Positions 48,036 to 57,823 of a stretch of DNA of 64,000 nucleotides are shown here, piece after piece. Origin of the DNA: Thaumasiovibrio subtropicus (GTDB taxonomy: Bacteria; Pseudomonadota; Gammaproteobacteria; Enterobacterales; Vibrionaceae); assembly GCF_019703835.1 (NCBI RefSeq), contig NZ_AP023054.1, positions 3,347,580-3,411,579 of the forward strand. The letters run 5' to 3'. A model generated the notes under the pieces. It saw only the letters and a list, made by a program, of their open reading frames with translations, did not search any database and was not told where the DNA came from. The position numbers and the translations under genes are program-made. Each line of letters starts with the position of its first letter. Position 1 is the stretch's first letter.

Positions 48036-48986
48036 ATGCCACATCAAAAACAACCTGCACCCCAAAGTGCGATTCGCAAAGCCGTTATCCCTGTCGCGGG
48101 CCTCGGCACTCGTATGCTACCAGCGACCAAAGCCATCCCCAAAGAGATGCTACCCATCGTTGACAAACCTCTGATTCAATACATTGTCAATGAGTGTGTC
48201 GCGGCGGGAATCAAAGAAATTGTTCTGGTAACGCATTCATCAAAAAACGCCATTGAAAACCACTTTGATACCTCATTTGAACTAGAGGCTACCTTAGAAA
48301 AACGCGTCAAACGCCAACTGCTCGATGAAGTGAAATCGATTTGCCCACCGGATGTGACTATCATGCACGTGCGTCAAGGCCAAGCGAAGGGCTTAGGGCA
48401 CGCGGTACTGTGTGCCAAACCTTTAGTGGGTAATGCACCTTTTGCTGTGGTGCTCCCCGATGTCATCTTGGATGAATATACCGCTGATCAAAGCAGTGAA
48501 AATCTCGCCGCAATGGTGAAGCGCTACGACCAGAGCAGCCATAGCCAGATCATGGTAGAGCCCGTACCGGTGGAAGAAGTATCGAAATACGGTGTTGTTG
48601 ATTGTCAAGGCATCTCGGTGACACCAGGTGAAGCGGTCCCTATGGTCGACATGGTTGAAAAGCCAGCCCAAGAAGCTGCGCCGTCTAACCTTGCGGTAGT
48701 GGGACGCTACATATTGTCTGACGCCATTTGGGAAAAGCTCGCCATCACGCCTCCAGGCGCGGGTGATGAGATTCAGTTAACTGATGCGATTGCGATGCTC
48801 ATGGAAGATGAAACGGTAGAAGCTTTCCATATGACAGGCCGCTCACACGACTGTGGTGACAAGCTTGGCTACATGAAAGCATTTGTCGAGTACGGTTTGC
48901 GCAGTGACAGTTTAGGTGAAGCATTTAGTGCGTTTCTTGAAGGGCGTTTTGCTTCTCAAAAAGGTGACTTAAAACTGGTTGGATAA
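48036..48986 (+). CDS. galU: UTP-glucose-1-phosphate uridylyltransferase
   Basis: A 316-residue nucleotidyltransferase with [25 protein letters not shown] (sugar-nucleotide signature, about 16-40) and the VEKP / [12 protein letters not shown] blocks. It makes UDP-glucose for polysaccharides and lipopolysaccharide. The frame starts at 48000, but the ATG at 48036 with AAGGAA is preferred. It follows the glycan mini-operon in the same direction, and its product could supply the glycosyltransferase. Confidence 0.96.
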   Translation: MPHQKQPAPQSAIRKAVIPVAGLGTRMLPATKAIPKEMLPIVDKPLIQYIVNECVAAGIKEIVLVTHSSKNAIENHFDTSFELEATLEKRVKRQLLDEVKSICPPDVTIMHVRQGQAKGLGHAVLCAKPLVGNAPFAVVLPDVILDEYTADQSSENLAAMVKRYDQSSHSQIMVEPVPVEEVSKYGVVDCQGISVTPGEAVPMVDMVEKPAQEAAPSNLAVVGRYILSDAIWEKLAITPPGAGDEIQLTDAIAMLMEDETVEAFHMTGRSHDCGDKLGYMKAFVEYGLRSDSLGEAFSAFLEGRFASQKGDLKLVG

Positions 48987-48995
48987 TCCCTCTTG

Positions 48996-49028
48996 CGCGG
49001 TGTAGCCGTTCCCCACTACTACACCGCG
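48996..49028. terminator. Hairpin after galU
   Basis: A 10-bp perfect stem (CGCGGTGTAG/CTACACCGCG) with a 13-base loop but no T run; a possible factor-dependent end or processing signal between convergent genes. Confidence 0.5.
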
Positions 49029-49051
49029 TCATCTGCCAATGACACCCTCGG

Positions 49052-49438
49052 TTATAGCATCTGCGTCCATGGCAGTAACCACATGTTCAATATCCCCATT
49101 GCAATGATGGGCCAGAGGGTTGCATGCATGCCAATCACACGCCCTTGCAAACGATCAGAGAGAATGCCACTGGCATGGTAGCAGCGCCCAATCACAAACA
49201 GCAGTCCAAACACATGTACCAACCAAAGGGGCCCACCGTTGTACTCCAAACCGAATAACAGCATCAGAGCGATTGGCGAATACTCAATACAGTTAGCATG
49301 TGCAGAGCGCGCTTGCTGTAATCTAGCATCGCCCCCATCAGCATATTTCACCTGTGCTTTTCGCCGTGCCTTTATCACCTGAATCGCCAAAAAACAGATC
49401 AACCACCCCACCAACGCCACATAAAAAAAGCTGACCAT
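49052..49438 (-). CDS. MAPEG-family membrane protein
   Basis: The 128-residue protein has four membrane helices and the MAPEG pattern QQARSAHANCIEYSPIALMLLFGLEYNGG followed by GRCYHASG. The family includes glutathione-dependent enzymes of eicosanoid metabolism; bacterial members such as YecN are of unknown function. It is convergent with galU. Confidence 0.85.
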   Translation of the reverse strand: MVSFFYVALVGWLICFLAIQVIKARRKAQVKYADGGDARLQQARSAHANCIEYSPIALMLLFGLEYNGGPLWLVHVFGLLFVIGRCYHASGILSDRLQGRVIGMHATLWPIIAMGILNMWLLPWTQML

Positions 49439-49578
49439 CTCTCACCTATCTCGTTCTCAAACACTTAATTGTAGTCAGCGCAGCAGCAAATCGAATCTTT
49501 AGTGGGACATGATGACCGCGAAGCCTGTGAATTTTCGAGAAATATCACGCCGTGACACCTCTCCCCAGTCAAGATCGC

Positions 49579-50757
49579 TTATTGTGGTGACCGCTGTTTT
49601 TGCAGAGCCCCAATCAGCGCCTCCATACCACGCGCTACCTTGACCCGTGGACAACCAACATTGAGGCGAACATATCCCTCACCTTCATCGCCATAAGTAT
49701 CACCACGCATGATTGCCACTTCGTAGTCATCGATCAAACAGCGCTGTAACGCGTCCATATCGATATGGAGAGGCGACAAATCTATCCATGCCAAATAGGT
49801 CCCTTGTGGGGCTCGATAGTTCAGTTCTGGAAAGGCCTGATTTAGCGTTTTTTCAACATACTGCAAGTTAGCCTGCAGATAGCTTTTTAAACTATCGAGC
49901 CATGCATCACCCTCGGTATAAGCGCTGATGTGTGCAATCACGCCGAGAATACTCGGCGAAGAAAGGCCATGTGCGGCTTTTAATTGCGTCAAGTACTGTG
50001 CTCGCGCACTCGGGTCTGCAATAAACGCATAAGCGCCAGTCAAAGCAGGAATATTAAAGGATTTAGACCCCGAGCTCACAAGCGCCCACTGGTTGTCGGC
50101 TGCCACTTCAGACCACGGCACATACGGTTCAAACGCCATGTCCATATGAATATCATCGGAGATCACTTTTACACCGTATCGCTGGCAAATCTCGGCCATT
50201 CTCAATAACTCAGCCGTGGTCCAAACTCGCCCAGTCGGATTCTGAGGGCTACACAAGAGCAGAACCTTGCAATCTTCGCGCGCCGCTTGGGCTTCAAACT
50301 GCGGCCAGTTGATTTCATAGCTCTGTGCGGTTTTGATTAATGGGCTCACCAACATGTGGCGGCCATTGGCAGTGATCATTTTCTCAAAGGCATCATAGGC
50401 AGGCGTATGCACCAAAACACCTTCCCCTCGCGCACTCCATTCTTCAATCAGTTGAGAAATAATGTAGATCACTGAGGGGCCGTATACGAGGTGATCCGCA
50501 TCGAGATCGGCACCATAGCGTCGTAAAAACCATCCAGTGATCGCTTGCTTAAAGTCAGCATGATTCCAGCGGCTGTAGCCCAGCACGCCATGCGCTAAGC
50601 GCGCTTGCAGCGCCGCCTGAATACAAGGGGCGGTTTCAAAATCCATGTCTGAAATCGTAAAGGGCAACAAATCTTTTTTACCGAAGCGGTCTTCTACATA
50701 ATCCCACTGGGTGCAATATGTGCCTAAGCGGTCGATTGGCGTATCAAAATCAAACAT
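49579..50757 (-). CDS. malY: MalY/PatB-type pyridoxal phosphate C-S lyase/aminotransferase
   Basis: A 392-residue class I/II aminotransferase-fold protein with the cofactor Lys in SSGSKSFNIP (about 234), the substrate-binding LLCSPQNPTGR and the C-terminal VRLNVGCPR with the carboxylate-binding Arg. MalY cleaves cystathionine in E. coli and also represses MalT. Here it follows malX in the same direction, 123 bases apart, under the MalI operators. Confidence 0.92.
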   Translation of the reverse strand: MFDFDTPIDRLGTYCTQWDYVEDRFGKKDLLPFTISDMDFETAPCIQAALQARLAHGVLGYSRWNHADFKQAITGWFLRRYGADLDADHLVYGPSVIYIISQLIEEWSARGEGVLVHTPAYDAFEKMITANGRHMLVSPLIKTAQSYEINWPQFEAQAAREDCKVLLLCSPQNPTGRVWTTAELLRMAEICQRYGVKVISDDIHMDMAFEPYVPWSEVAADNQWALVSSGSKSFNIPALTGAYAFIADPSARAQYLTQLKAAHGLSSPSILGVIAHISAYTEGDAWLDSLKSYLQANLQYVEKTLNQAFPELNYRAPQGTYLAWIDLSPLHIDMDALQRCLIDDYEVAIMRGDTYGDEGEGYVRLNVGCPRVKVARGMEALIGALQKQRSPQ

Positions 50758-50880
50758 TGTTGTACCTCATCAAGTTGAGTCAGTCTGAAGCGACTCTTAG
50801 CTTAGGCAACCATCTCGCGGCTGACTAAAATAAGAAACGCAAAGAGGGAGCCGCAGCTCCCTCGCGTCTCAATCCCTACG

Positions 50881-52458
50881 CTAAGCGGTTGCAGGCATGA
50901 GATTTTGAATTTCATTTTTCACTAAGTGGACCTGTGGACCAATCACCACCTGAAGGTTATGTTCATCCAACTTCACGACACCCAAAGCACCATTGGCTTT
51001 CAGTTTGGCATCATCCACTTTTGACATATCTTCAACCGACATGCGCAAACGTGTGATGCAGTTATCGAGCGCGACGATGTTTGCAGCCCCACCCAGCGCA
51101 ACAAGAATCACATCGCTGTTGTAGCCACTTGCCGTTGTTGCCGCTTTAACTGCTTCACCCGCATCTTCCGCGGTTTCCACTTCACGGCCTGGCGTTTTCA
51201 GATTGAAGCGAATAATCGCGAAGCGGAAGATGAAGTAGTACATTGCAAACCAAATACCTGCCACCACTGGCACCAAGTACCATTTGGTTGCTGTACCTTG
51301 CAAAATACCAAAGATGAGGAAATCGATAACGTTGCCGTCAGTATTACCAATCGTCACATCCAATAAACCCATCACCATGAAGCCAAGGCCAGTTAGGATG
51401 GCGTGAACAAAGTAAAGTGCAGGTGCAACAAAGAGGAACAGAAACTCAAGTGGCTCGGTAATGCCGCCCACCATACAGGCGACAACACCTGAAAGTAGCA
51501 ATGCCTTCACTTTGCCTCGATTCTCAGGGCGCGCACAGTGGTACATAGCAAGCGCTGCACCCGGCAAGCCACCCAAAAATGCAGGCATCTTACCTTGAGA
51601 CAAGAAAGACGTCGCCGAAGAGCTGAAACCCGTGTCCGTTGTACAGGCAAGCTCAGCATAGAAGATGTTCAACGCACCGCTTGTCACTTCGCCACACACT
51701 TCTAGCGTTCCGCCCGCTTCAGTAAAGCGAATCAGTGCAACCAAAATATGGTGCAAACCGAATGGCAATAAGAAGCGCTCACCGGCACCAAACAAGAATG
51801 GACCAAATGGACCCGCCTCAGAAATCGCGTAACCAATACCATTGATACCTGCTGCAAAGTACGGCCAGACTAACGGTACGACCAAACCCACAACGCCTAG
51901 CGCAGCCGCTGTAATAATCGGCACAAAACGCGCACCGCCAAAGAACGCCAGCGCATCAGGCATTTTAAAGGTGTAGTACTTCGCGTGCAGTTTAGCGACG
52001 ATAATACCGACGATGACAGCACCAAGGATCCCCGTATCAATCGAGTCAATCCCGATGATGCTCTTCACACCATACGCTTGCTCGAGATCCGCATTACCTA
52101 AAACACCCGCCACACTCAGGTAAAAGTTAATCGACAGGTTTAACGCTGCATAACCAACGAAACCAGCAAATGCCGCAACCCCTTTCTCTTCACGTGCAAG
52201 GCCTAGAGGTATCGCAATCGCAAACATCACAGGCAGATAAATAAAGGCGACCAAACCAATTTTAGTCATCCATTGGAACAACAGCTGTAGTGGCAGTAAG
52301 TCTAGAAATGGAAGGGACTCCTTGACAGCACCGCTTGATAGCGAACTACCAACGCCAAGTAAAATACCAGAGAACGCGAGCAACGCGACTGGCAACATAA
52401 AGGTTTTTCCGAGGCTCTGGAAAAACTCCCAAAGTGTGGTTTTTTTCGTTGTACTCAT
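50881..52458 (-). CDS. malX: PTS sugar permease EIICB, MalX-type
   Basis: A 525-residue protein with a glucose/maltose-family EIIC membrane domain (to about residue 420; GERFLLPFGLHHI and GGITEPLEFLF motifs) and a C-terminal EIIB domain with the phosphorylated Cys in DNCITRLRMSV. It takes up a sugar with phosphorylation; the true substrate of MalX is uncertain. No EIIA domain is fused, so an EIIA-Glc in trans is needed. It is divergent from malI. Confidence 0.92.
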   Translation of the reverse strand: MSTTKKTTLWEFFQSLGKTFMLPVALLAFSGILLGVGSSLSSGAVKESLPFLDLLPLQLLFQWMTKIGLVAFIYLPVMFAIAIPLGLAREEKGVAAFAGFVGYAALNLSINFYLSVAGVLGNADLEQAYGVKSIIGIDSIDTGILGAVIVGIIVAKLHAKYYTFKMPDALAFFGGARFVPIITAAALGVVGLVVPLVWPYFAAGINGIGYAISEAGPFGPFLFGAGERFLLPFGLHHILVALIRFTEAGGTLEVCGEVTSGALNIFYAELACTTDTGFSSSATSFLSQGKMPAFLGGLPGAALAMYHCARPENRGKVKALLLSGVVACMVGGITEPLEFLFLFVAPALYFVHAILTGLGFMVMGLLDVTIGNTDGNVIDFLIFGILQGTATKWYLVPVVAGIWFAMYYFIFRFAIIRFNLKTPGREVETAEDAGEAVKAATTASGYNSDVILVALGGAANIVALDNCITRLRMSVEDMSKVDDAKLKANGALGVVKLDEHNLQVVIGPQVHLVKNEIQNLMPATA

Positions 52459-52496
52459 AGCACACCCTTACAAGAAAAGAGTTGGGTAAAAGTTTT

Positions 52497-52512
52497 GGTA
52501 AATCGTTTTATC
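52497..52512. promoter_or_regulatory. Imperfect MalI-type operator near malX
   Basis: GGTAAATCGTTTTATC differs from the palindrome at 52578 in three positions of the left half and lies about 40 bases before malX. Confidence 0.6.
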
Positions 52513-52577
52513 ATTTTGGTGAAAAAAAACGCCAGAATTGTGTCCCTGACGCCTTTTCCCATGAAACTGCTAAAAAG

Positions 52578-52593
52578 GATAAAACGTTTTATC
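52578..52593. promoter_or_regulatory. Perfect MalI operator
   Basis: GATAAAACGTTTTATC is a perfect 16-bp palindrome identical to the E. coli MalI operator as I remember it. It lies between the divergent malX and malI genes. Confidence 0.85.
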
Positions 52594-52680
52594 AAGCAAA
52601 AATGTCGACTTCATCACGAAAAATAAGCCTATAATCCGGCAAACTCTAAACTGTGATCCGAGTAATCTTGTGACTAAAGC

Positions 52681-52696
52681 GGTTTAACGTTTTACT
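52681..52696. promoter_or_regulatory. Imperfect MalI-type operator near malI
   Basis: GGTTTAACGTTTTACT keeps the AACGTTTTA core and lies about 70 bases upstream of malI, where it could serve autoregulation. Confidence 0.55.
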
Positions 52697-52766
52697 CTGG
52701 TTCTGCCTATAAAAAATAACAACAAACTCAACAGTTTGATAACTTACACCAATTAAAGCAGCAAGA

Positions 52767-53789
52767 ATGAGCTCCAAACGCGTAAAGATAACCGATGTCG
52801 CCGCCCATGCTGGCGTCTCTGTAACGACCGTCTCCATGGTACTGGGCAACAAGGGCAGGATCTCTGATGCCACCATCGCTAAAGTGAATCAGGCGGTGGA
52901 AGAACTGGGATACCGCCGCAACACGGCCGCCGCCAACCTAAGATCAAATCAATCCAATTTGATCGGCTTGATCCTGCGCGATATCAGCGATCCCTACTAC
53001 AGTGAAGTCACCGCTGGCATTGCAGAAGCCATCGAAAAGCAGGGCTATATGCTGTTCCTTGCTCAATGTGGTCAAGACGGCGGAAAACTAGAGCAGTGCG
53101 TCCAATCCATGCTGCAGCATGATGTGGCGGGGATCATTTTCACCCCAATACGCGGCCAAAGTGAGTCGGTGATTCGCACACTGCGTGATGCCAATGTGCC
53201 CGCAGCAACCATAGGTAGAGCACTGCCAGAACAAACCCTTGACTACATCGGCCCAGACAATAACCAAGCAGCCCGCTTGGCAACACGATACTTAGTCGAT
53301 AAAGGGCACCGTCATATTGCTTACCTGGGTGGTACTAGTGACTCGCTGACTCGCGCAGAACGCATCGGTGGCTACTGTGCCACACTGATGCAATATGGCT
53401 TGCCGTTCAAAAATGAGTGGATCATTGAGTGCGATAATCACCCCAAAACAGCAAAGGATGCCTGTGCCGACTTACTCCACCAGCACCCGAAAATCACCGC
53501 AGTGGTTTGCCATCGTCCGGCGGTTGCCACAGGCGCGCTGTATGGTATTAAGCAAGTCGGTCGAAATGTGGGTAAAGATAACTACATTGGGCAACAAGTG
53601 GCCGTTATCAGCTTCGATGATAGCCCTGAAGCTGAACTCACCTACCCGAGTTTAAGTGTGGTCAAAAATGATGAACGCCAAATTGGTATCAGGGCTGGGG
53701 AGCAGTTACTGGCGAGAATGAAACAATCCAGCATGCAGGCAGAAACGATCATCATGCCATCGCAACTGGTTGAACGTGAATCAGCATAG
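52767..53789 (+). CDS. malI: LacI-family repressor MalI
   Basis: A 340-residue regulator with an N-terminal LacI helix-turn-helix (VKITDVAAHAGVSVTTVSMVLGNKGRIS) with hinge helix, followed by a periplasmic-binding-protein-like domain. It is divergent from malX-malY, and three palindromes of the MalI type lie between them. In E. coli MalI represses malXY and itself. Confidence 0.92.
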   Translation: MSSKRVKITDVAAHAGVSVTTVSMVLGNKGRISDATIAKVNQAVEELGYRRNTAAANLRSNQSNLIGLILRDISDPYYSEVTAGIAEAIEKQGYMLFLAQCGQDGGKLEQCVQSMLQHDVAGIIFTPIRGQSESVIRTLRDANVPAATIGRALPEQTLDYIGPDNNQAARLATRYLVDKGHRHIAYLGGTSDSLTRAERIGGYCATLMQYGLPFKNEWIIECDNHPKTAKDACADLLHQHPKITAVVCHRPAVATGALYGIKQVGRNVGKDNYIGQQVAVISFDDSPEAELTYPSLSVVKNDERQIGIRAGEQLLARMKQSSMQAETIIMPSQLVERESA

Positions 53790-53855
53790 TTTTGGATGCC
53801 CAGATAGAAAAACACCCAGCGATACACTGGGTGTTAGTCTAAAAAAAGAGTGTCT

Positions 53856-54137
53856 TTACAAGTATTCACACAAATACGCCGACGTATGTTCAATTTTAAC
53901 ATCGAAGCCAGAGTCACCCGGCACTTCGAAGCTCTCGCCACTGGTGAAAGTCTGCCAATCAACATGGCCTGGCAACTTAACGGTCAAGGCACCTTTAATC
54001 ACGGTCATACGCTCTGGTGCCGCAGTACCAAAATGAAACTCGCCAGGTTGCATCACGCCAACACTGGTTTTCTCTCCCTGATGATCGAACCCTAACGATG
54101 CCACTGCACCATCAAAGTATTCATTCGCATTGATCAT
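53856..54137 (-). CDS. ppnP: Pyrimidine/purine nucleoside phosphorylase
   Basis: A 93-residue cupin (former DUF1255/YaiE) with EYFDGAVASLGFD, the PGEFHFGTAAPERM block and the C-terminal YLCEYL. PpnP cleaves several nucleosides with phosphate to give the base and ribose-1-phosphate. Family length and both ends are complete. Confidence 0.95.
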   Translation of the reverse strand: MINANEYFDGAVASLGFDHQGEKTSVGVMQPGEFHFGTAAPERMTVIKGALTVKLPGHVDWQTFTSGESFEVPGDSGFDVKIEHTSAYLCEYL

Positions 54138-54218
54138 ACTTCTTCCTTTCGCTAATCAAAAAGGCACGCTAGCACATCTTTCTAGGATGCGCGAATAATA
54201 GAAGTAGGAGTTGTGAAC

Positions 54219-54626
54219 TTACTTCTGTGCCGCCAACGCGGCTAAAATAGAACAGTGACTCGCATCATCATCTACCTTGCCACAACATGCATCGTTCATT
54301 GTTTTAAGCGCATCCCGAATCGCATTTAACTCTGCTATTTTGCTCTCAATATCATCGAGCTTATGCTGTGTGATTTGCTTTACTTCTGCGCAGCTGTGTG
54401 CCGTTGCTTCGAGACGGATTGCCAATAACTCTTTTATCTCTTCTAAGTTTAGGCCAACGCGTTTACCACGCAGAATAAATGCGATGGTGGCAACGGCTTG
54501 ATCATCATATAAACGATAGCCACTGGCACTGCGTCCCGCGGGAACTAACAGTTGCTGTTTTTCATAAAAGCGTAACGCGTCGCTGCTGATACCGCATGAT
54601 TTGGCTAATTGTCCTATCAAGTACAT
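54219..54626 (-). CDS. zntR: MerR-family zinc-responsive regulator ZntR
   Basis: A 135-residue MerR protein with the winged HTH start MYLIGQLAKSCGISSDALRFYEK, a dimerisation coiled coil and the zinc-sensing cysteines Cys79 (HSC), Cys114-Cys115 (DACCGK) and Cys125 (SHCSIL), which match the ZntR pattern. It activates the exporter gene zntA, which is not in this window. The frame opens at 54722; the ATG at 54626 with AAGGAA upstream is the family start. Divergent from purH. Confidence 0.93.
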   Translation of the reverse strand: MYLIGQLAKSCGISSDALRFYEKQQLLVPAGRSASGYRLYDDQAVATIAFILRGKRVGLNLEEIKELLAIRLEATAHSCAEVKQITQHKLDDIESKIAELNAIRDALKTMNDACCGKVDDDASHCSILAALAAQK

Positions 54627-54672
54627 CTGCTTTTCCTTCCCTTCACTCTTCAAAATTGCGCAAAAATTGAGA

Positions 54673-54688
54673 TAGCAATCGATTGCGT
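54673..54688. promoter_or_regulatory. PurR operator upstream of purH
   Basis: TAGCAATCGATTGCGT matches 12 of 16 bases of the PurR consensus ACGCAAACGTTTGCGT, including GCAA and TTGCGT. It is near the -35 region of a promoter with TAGAAT at 54702-54707. Confidence 0.75.
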
Positions 54689-54794
54689 CGAGATTTTGCT
54701 GTAGAATACGCGCCATTATCACCGGGTGTTGACCAAAACCTCAGCGATGGCTTTGGTGAATATCCTATCCCCTTATCTTCGAGAGATAATTGCA

Positions 54795-56387
54795 ATGGAA
54801 AACGCGCGTCCTATCCGCCGTGCGCTAATTAGCGTTTCGGACAAAACTGGTATTGTTGAGTTTGCTCAAGCCCTCGCCCAACGTGGCGTGGCGATTCTGT
54901 CTACAGGCGGTACTGCTCGCCTACTGACAGAAAAAGGCCTTGATGTGACTGAGGTGTCTGATTACACCGGCTTCCCTGAAATGATGGCTGGCCGAGTAAA
55001 AACTCTGCACCCGAAAGTGCACGGTGGCGTACTAGGTCGCCGTGGTCAAGATGATGAAGTCATGGCTGAACACGGTATCGATCCGATCGATATGGTGGTA
55101 GTAAACCTATACCCATTCGCGCAAACCGTTGCGAACCCAGACTGCCTATTAGAAGACGCTGTGGAAAACATCGATATCGGCGGGCCAACCATGGTGCGTA
55201 GTGCAGCGAAAAACCACAAAGACGTCTCTATCATTGTAAACGCACACGATTATGACCGTGTTATTGCGGAAATGGATAGTAACGAAAACTCGCTAACACA
55301 CGAAACCCGATTTGATCTTGCTATCTCGGCTTTCGAGCACACCGCGTCATACGACGGCATGATCGCTAACTACTTCGGTACTATGGTACCAAGCTATGGC
55401 GAAAATAAAGAAGGCGATACTGAGTCTAAATTCCCGCGCACGATCAACTTCCAATTCGAGAAGAAGCAAGATATGCGTTACGGTGAGAATAGCCACCAGA
55501 ATGCAGCTTTCTACGTCGAGAAAAATCCGGAAGAAGCCTCTGTTGCGACGGCACGTCAAATCCAAGGTAAAGCCCTTTCTTACAACAACATCGCTGATAC
55601 CGATGCTGCGCTTGAGTGTGTGAAAGAGTTTGATGAGCCCGCTTGTGTGATCGTTAAGCATGCCAACCCATGTGGTGTCGCGCTGGGTACTGACATCCTA
55701 GAAGCGTATGATCGTGCTTACAAAACAGACCCAACATCAGCTTTTGGTGGCATCATCGCCTTCAACAAGACACTTGATGCCAAAACAGCACAAGCGATTG
55801 TTGACCGTCAGTTTGTTGAAGTCATCATTGCCCCTGCCGTTTCCGCTGAGGCGATCGACGTCGTTGCAGCGAAGAAGAACGTTCGTCTTCTAGAGTGTGG
55901 CGAGTGGGCAAGCAAAACGACAGGTGTTGACGTTAAACGCGTTAATGGCGGCCTATTGGTTCAAGACCGCGACCAAGGTATGGTGAGCGCAGACGACCTG
56001 AAAGTCGTTTCTAAGCGTCAACCAACGGAAGATGAGCTGCGTGATGCACTCTTCTGCTGGAAAGTCGCTAAATACGTTAAATCTAACGCGATTGTCTACT
56101 CTAAAGGCAATATGACCATCGGTGTAGGTGCTGGCCAAATGAGCCGTGTATACTCAGCGAAGATCGCCGGCATTAAAGCGGCTGATGAAAACTTAGAAGT
56201 GGCAGGAAGCGTAATGGCCTCTGACGCCTTCTTCCCATTCCGTGATGGCATCGATGCCGCAGCAGAAGCTGGCATCAAGTGTGTCATTCAACCAGGTGGT
56301 TCAATGCGCGATAACGAAGTTATCGAAGCCGCCGACGAACACGGTATGGCGATGATCTTTACTGGCATGCGTCACTTCCGTCACTAA
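54795..56387 (+). CDS. purH: Bifunctional AICAR transformylase/IMP cyclohydrolase
   Basis: A 530-residue protein with an N-terminal MGS-like IMP cyclohydrolase domain ([18 protein letters not shown], then STGGTARLL) and a C-terminal transformylase domain with KHANPCGVA and the end [10 protein letters not shown]...[11 protein letters not shown]. It carries out the last two steps of IMP synthesis. The frame starts at 54726; the ATG at 54795 matches the family. purD follows after 70 bases. Confidence 0.98.
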   Translation: MENARPIRRALISVSDKTGIVEFAQALAQRGVAILSTGGTARLLTEKGLDVTEVSDYTGFPEMMAGRVKTLHPKVHGGVLGRRGQDDEVMAEHGIDPIDMVVVNLYPFAQTVANPDCLLEDAVENIDIGGPTMVRSAAKNHKDVSIIVNAHDYDRVIAEMDSNENSLTHETRFDLAISAFEHTASYDGMIANYFGTMVPSYGENKEGDTESKFPRTINFQFEKKQDMRYGENSHQNAAFYVEKNPEEASVATARQIQGKALSYNNIADTDAALECVKEFDEPACVIVKHANPCGVALGTDILEAYDRAYKTDPTSAFGGIIAFNKTLDAKTAQAIVDRQFVEVIIAPAVSAEAIDVVAAKKNVRLLECGEWASKTTGVDVKRVNGGLLVQDRDQGMVSADDLKVVSKRQPTEDELRDALFCWKVAKYVKSNAIVYSKGNMTIGVGAGQMSRVYSAKIAGIKAADENLEVAGSVMASDAFFPFRDGIDAAAEAGIKCVIQPGGSMRDNEVIEAADEHGMAMIFTGMRHFRH

Positions 56388-56407
56388 CAGACAACAACGC
56401 ATAATTG

Positions 56408-56433
56408 AGCCTCCGCCACGCGGGGGCTTTTCT
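56408..56433 (+). terminator. Intra-operon hairpin between purH and purD
   Basis: A GC-rich stem (GCCTCCGC/GCGGGGGC) with TTTTCTCC after it. It may lower read-through from purH into purD or act as an mRNA-stability hairpin. Confidence 0.55.
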
Positions 56434-56457
56434 CCTTATAACGATTGAGGGAAAACA

Positions 56458-57747
56458 ATGAAAGTATTAGTAATTGGTGGTGGCGGTCGCGAGCACGCCC
56501 TAGCATGGAAAGCAGCGCAATCTGCTAAAGTTGAGACTGTCTTCGTTGCGCCAGGTAACCCTGGTTGCGCCCTTGAGCCAAAGCTTGAAAACGTGGCTAT
56601 CGGTGTTGAAGATATCGACGCGCTGGTTGCTTTTGCCAAAGAAAACAACATCGAGCTCACCATTGTTGGCCCAGAAGCGCCTCTTGTCATTGGTGTTGTT
56701 GATGCATTCCGTGCAGCAGGTTTGGCAATCTTCGGCCCAACTGAAGCCGCGGCACAGTTAGAGGGCTCAAAAGCCTTCACGAAAGATTTTCTTGCTCGCC
56801 ATGCTATCCCTACCGCTGAATACCAAAACTTCACCGAGATTGAGCCTGCCTTAGCGTATCTGCGCGAGAAGGGTGCACCGATCGTCGTTAAAGCCGATGG
56901 CTTAGCGGCAGGTAAAGGCGTTATCGTCGCGATGACGCTGGAAGAAGCAGAAGCCGCCGTTCGTGACATGCTTGCTGGCAATGCCTTTGGCGAAGCTGGT
57001 CACCGCGTGGTTATCGAGGAGTTCCTTGATGGCGAAGAAGCGAGCTTCATTGTCATGGTTGACGGCGAGAACGTCCTGCCTATGGCTACTAGCCAAGATC
57101 ACAAGCGCGTTGGTAATGGCGATACGGGCCCCAACACGGGCGGTATGGGTGCTTACTCACCGGCACCTGTGGTGACTCAAGCGATCCACGACCGTGTGAT
57201 GGAAGAAGTGATTTACCCCACTGTACGTGGTATGGCTGCTGAAGGTAACCCTTACACCGGTTTCCTATACGCGGGTCTAATGATCATGGCTGATGGCACA
57301 CCTAAGGTGATCGAGTACAACTGTCGCTTCGGTGATCCTGAAACACAACCTATCATGCTGCGCATGCAATCTGACCTTGTCGAGCTGTGTGAAGCGGCCA
57401 TTGCCGGTGAGCTAGATAAAGCGGAATCGAAGTGGGATCCACGTGCTTCTATGGGTATCGTTCTTGCTGCACAAGGCTACCCAGCGTCTTACCCGAAAGG
57501 GGATGTGATTTCTGGCCTACCTGAAACTGAAGTTGAAGGTGAGAAAGTCTTCCATGCGGGTACCGCAGAGAAAGAGGGCAACATCGTGACCAATGGCGGT
57601 CGTGTATTGTGTGCGACAGCAATGGGCGATAGCGTTAAAGCGGCGCAAGCCCGCGCCTACGCACTTGCGAAACAAGTTAGCTGGAACGGCATGTTCCACC
57701 GTGATGACATTGGCTACCGTGCTATCGCACGTGAAGAGTCGAAATAA
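56458..57747 (+). CDS. purD: Phosphoribosylamine-glycine ligase
   Basis: A 429-residue ATP-grasp enzyme starting MKVLVIGGGGREHALAWK, with the loop VVKADGLAAGKGVIVA (about 141-156) and the GDTGPNTGGMGAYSP and NCRFGDPETQ blocks. It makes glycinamide ribonucleotide, the second step of purine synthesis. It is the second gene of purHD. Confidence 0.98.
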   Translation: MKVLVIGGGGREHALAWKAAQSAKVETVFVAPGNPGCALEPKLENVAIGVEDIDALVAFAKENNIELTIVGPEAPLVIGVVDAFRAAGLAIFGPTEAAAQLEGSKAFTKDFLARHAIPTAEYQNFTEIEPALAYLREKGAPIVVKADGLAAGKGVIVAMTLEEAEAAVRDMLAGNAFGEAGHRVVIEEFLDGEEASFIVMVDGENVLPMATSQDHKRVGNGDTGPNTGGMGAYSPAPVVTQAIHDRVMEEVIYPTVRGMAAEGNPYTGFLYAGLMIMADGTPKVIEYNCRFGDPETQPIMLRMQSDLVELCEAAIAGELDKAESKWDPRASMGIVLAAQGYPASYPKGDVISGLPETEVEGEKVFHAGTAEKEGNIVTNGGRVLCATAMGDSVKAAQARAYALAKQVSWNGMFHRDDIGYRAIAREESK

Positions 57748-57770
57748 GTATTCGCTCTATTTCGCTAACA

Positions 57771-57797
57771 AAAACGCGCCTGATGGCGCGTTTTTTT
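57771..57797. terminator. Terminator of purHD
   Basis: AAAACGCGCC-TGAT-GGCGCGTTTT with a T run; usable from both sides by purD and the convergent lipoprotein gene. Confidence 0.9.
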
Positions 57798-57823
57798 ATC
57801 CTCAGATGACAATAAACATGCCA

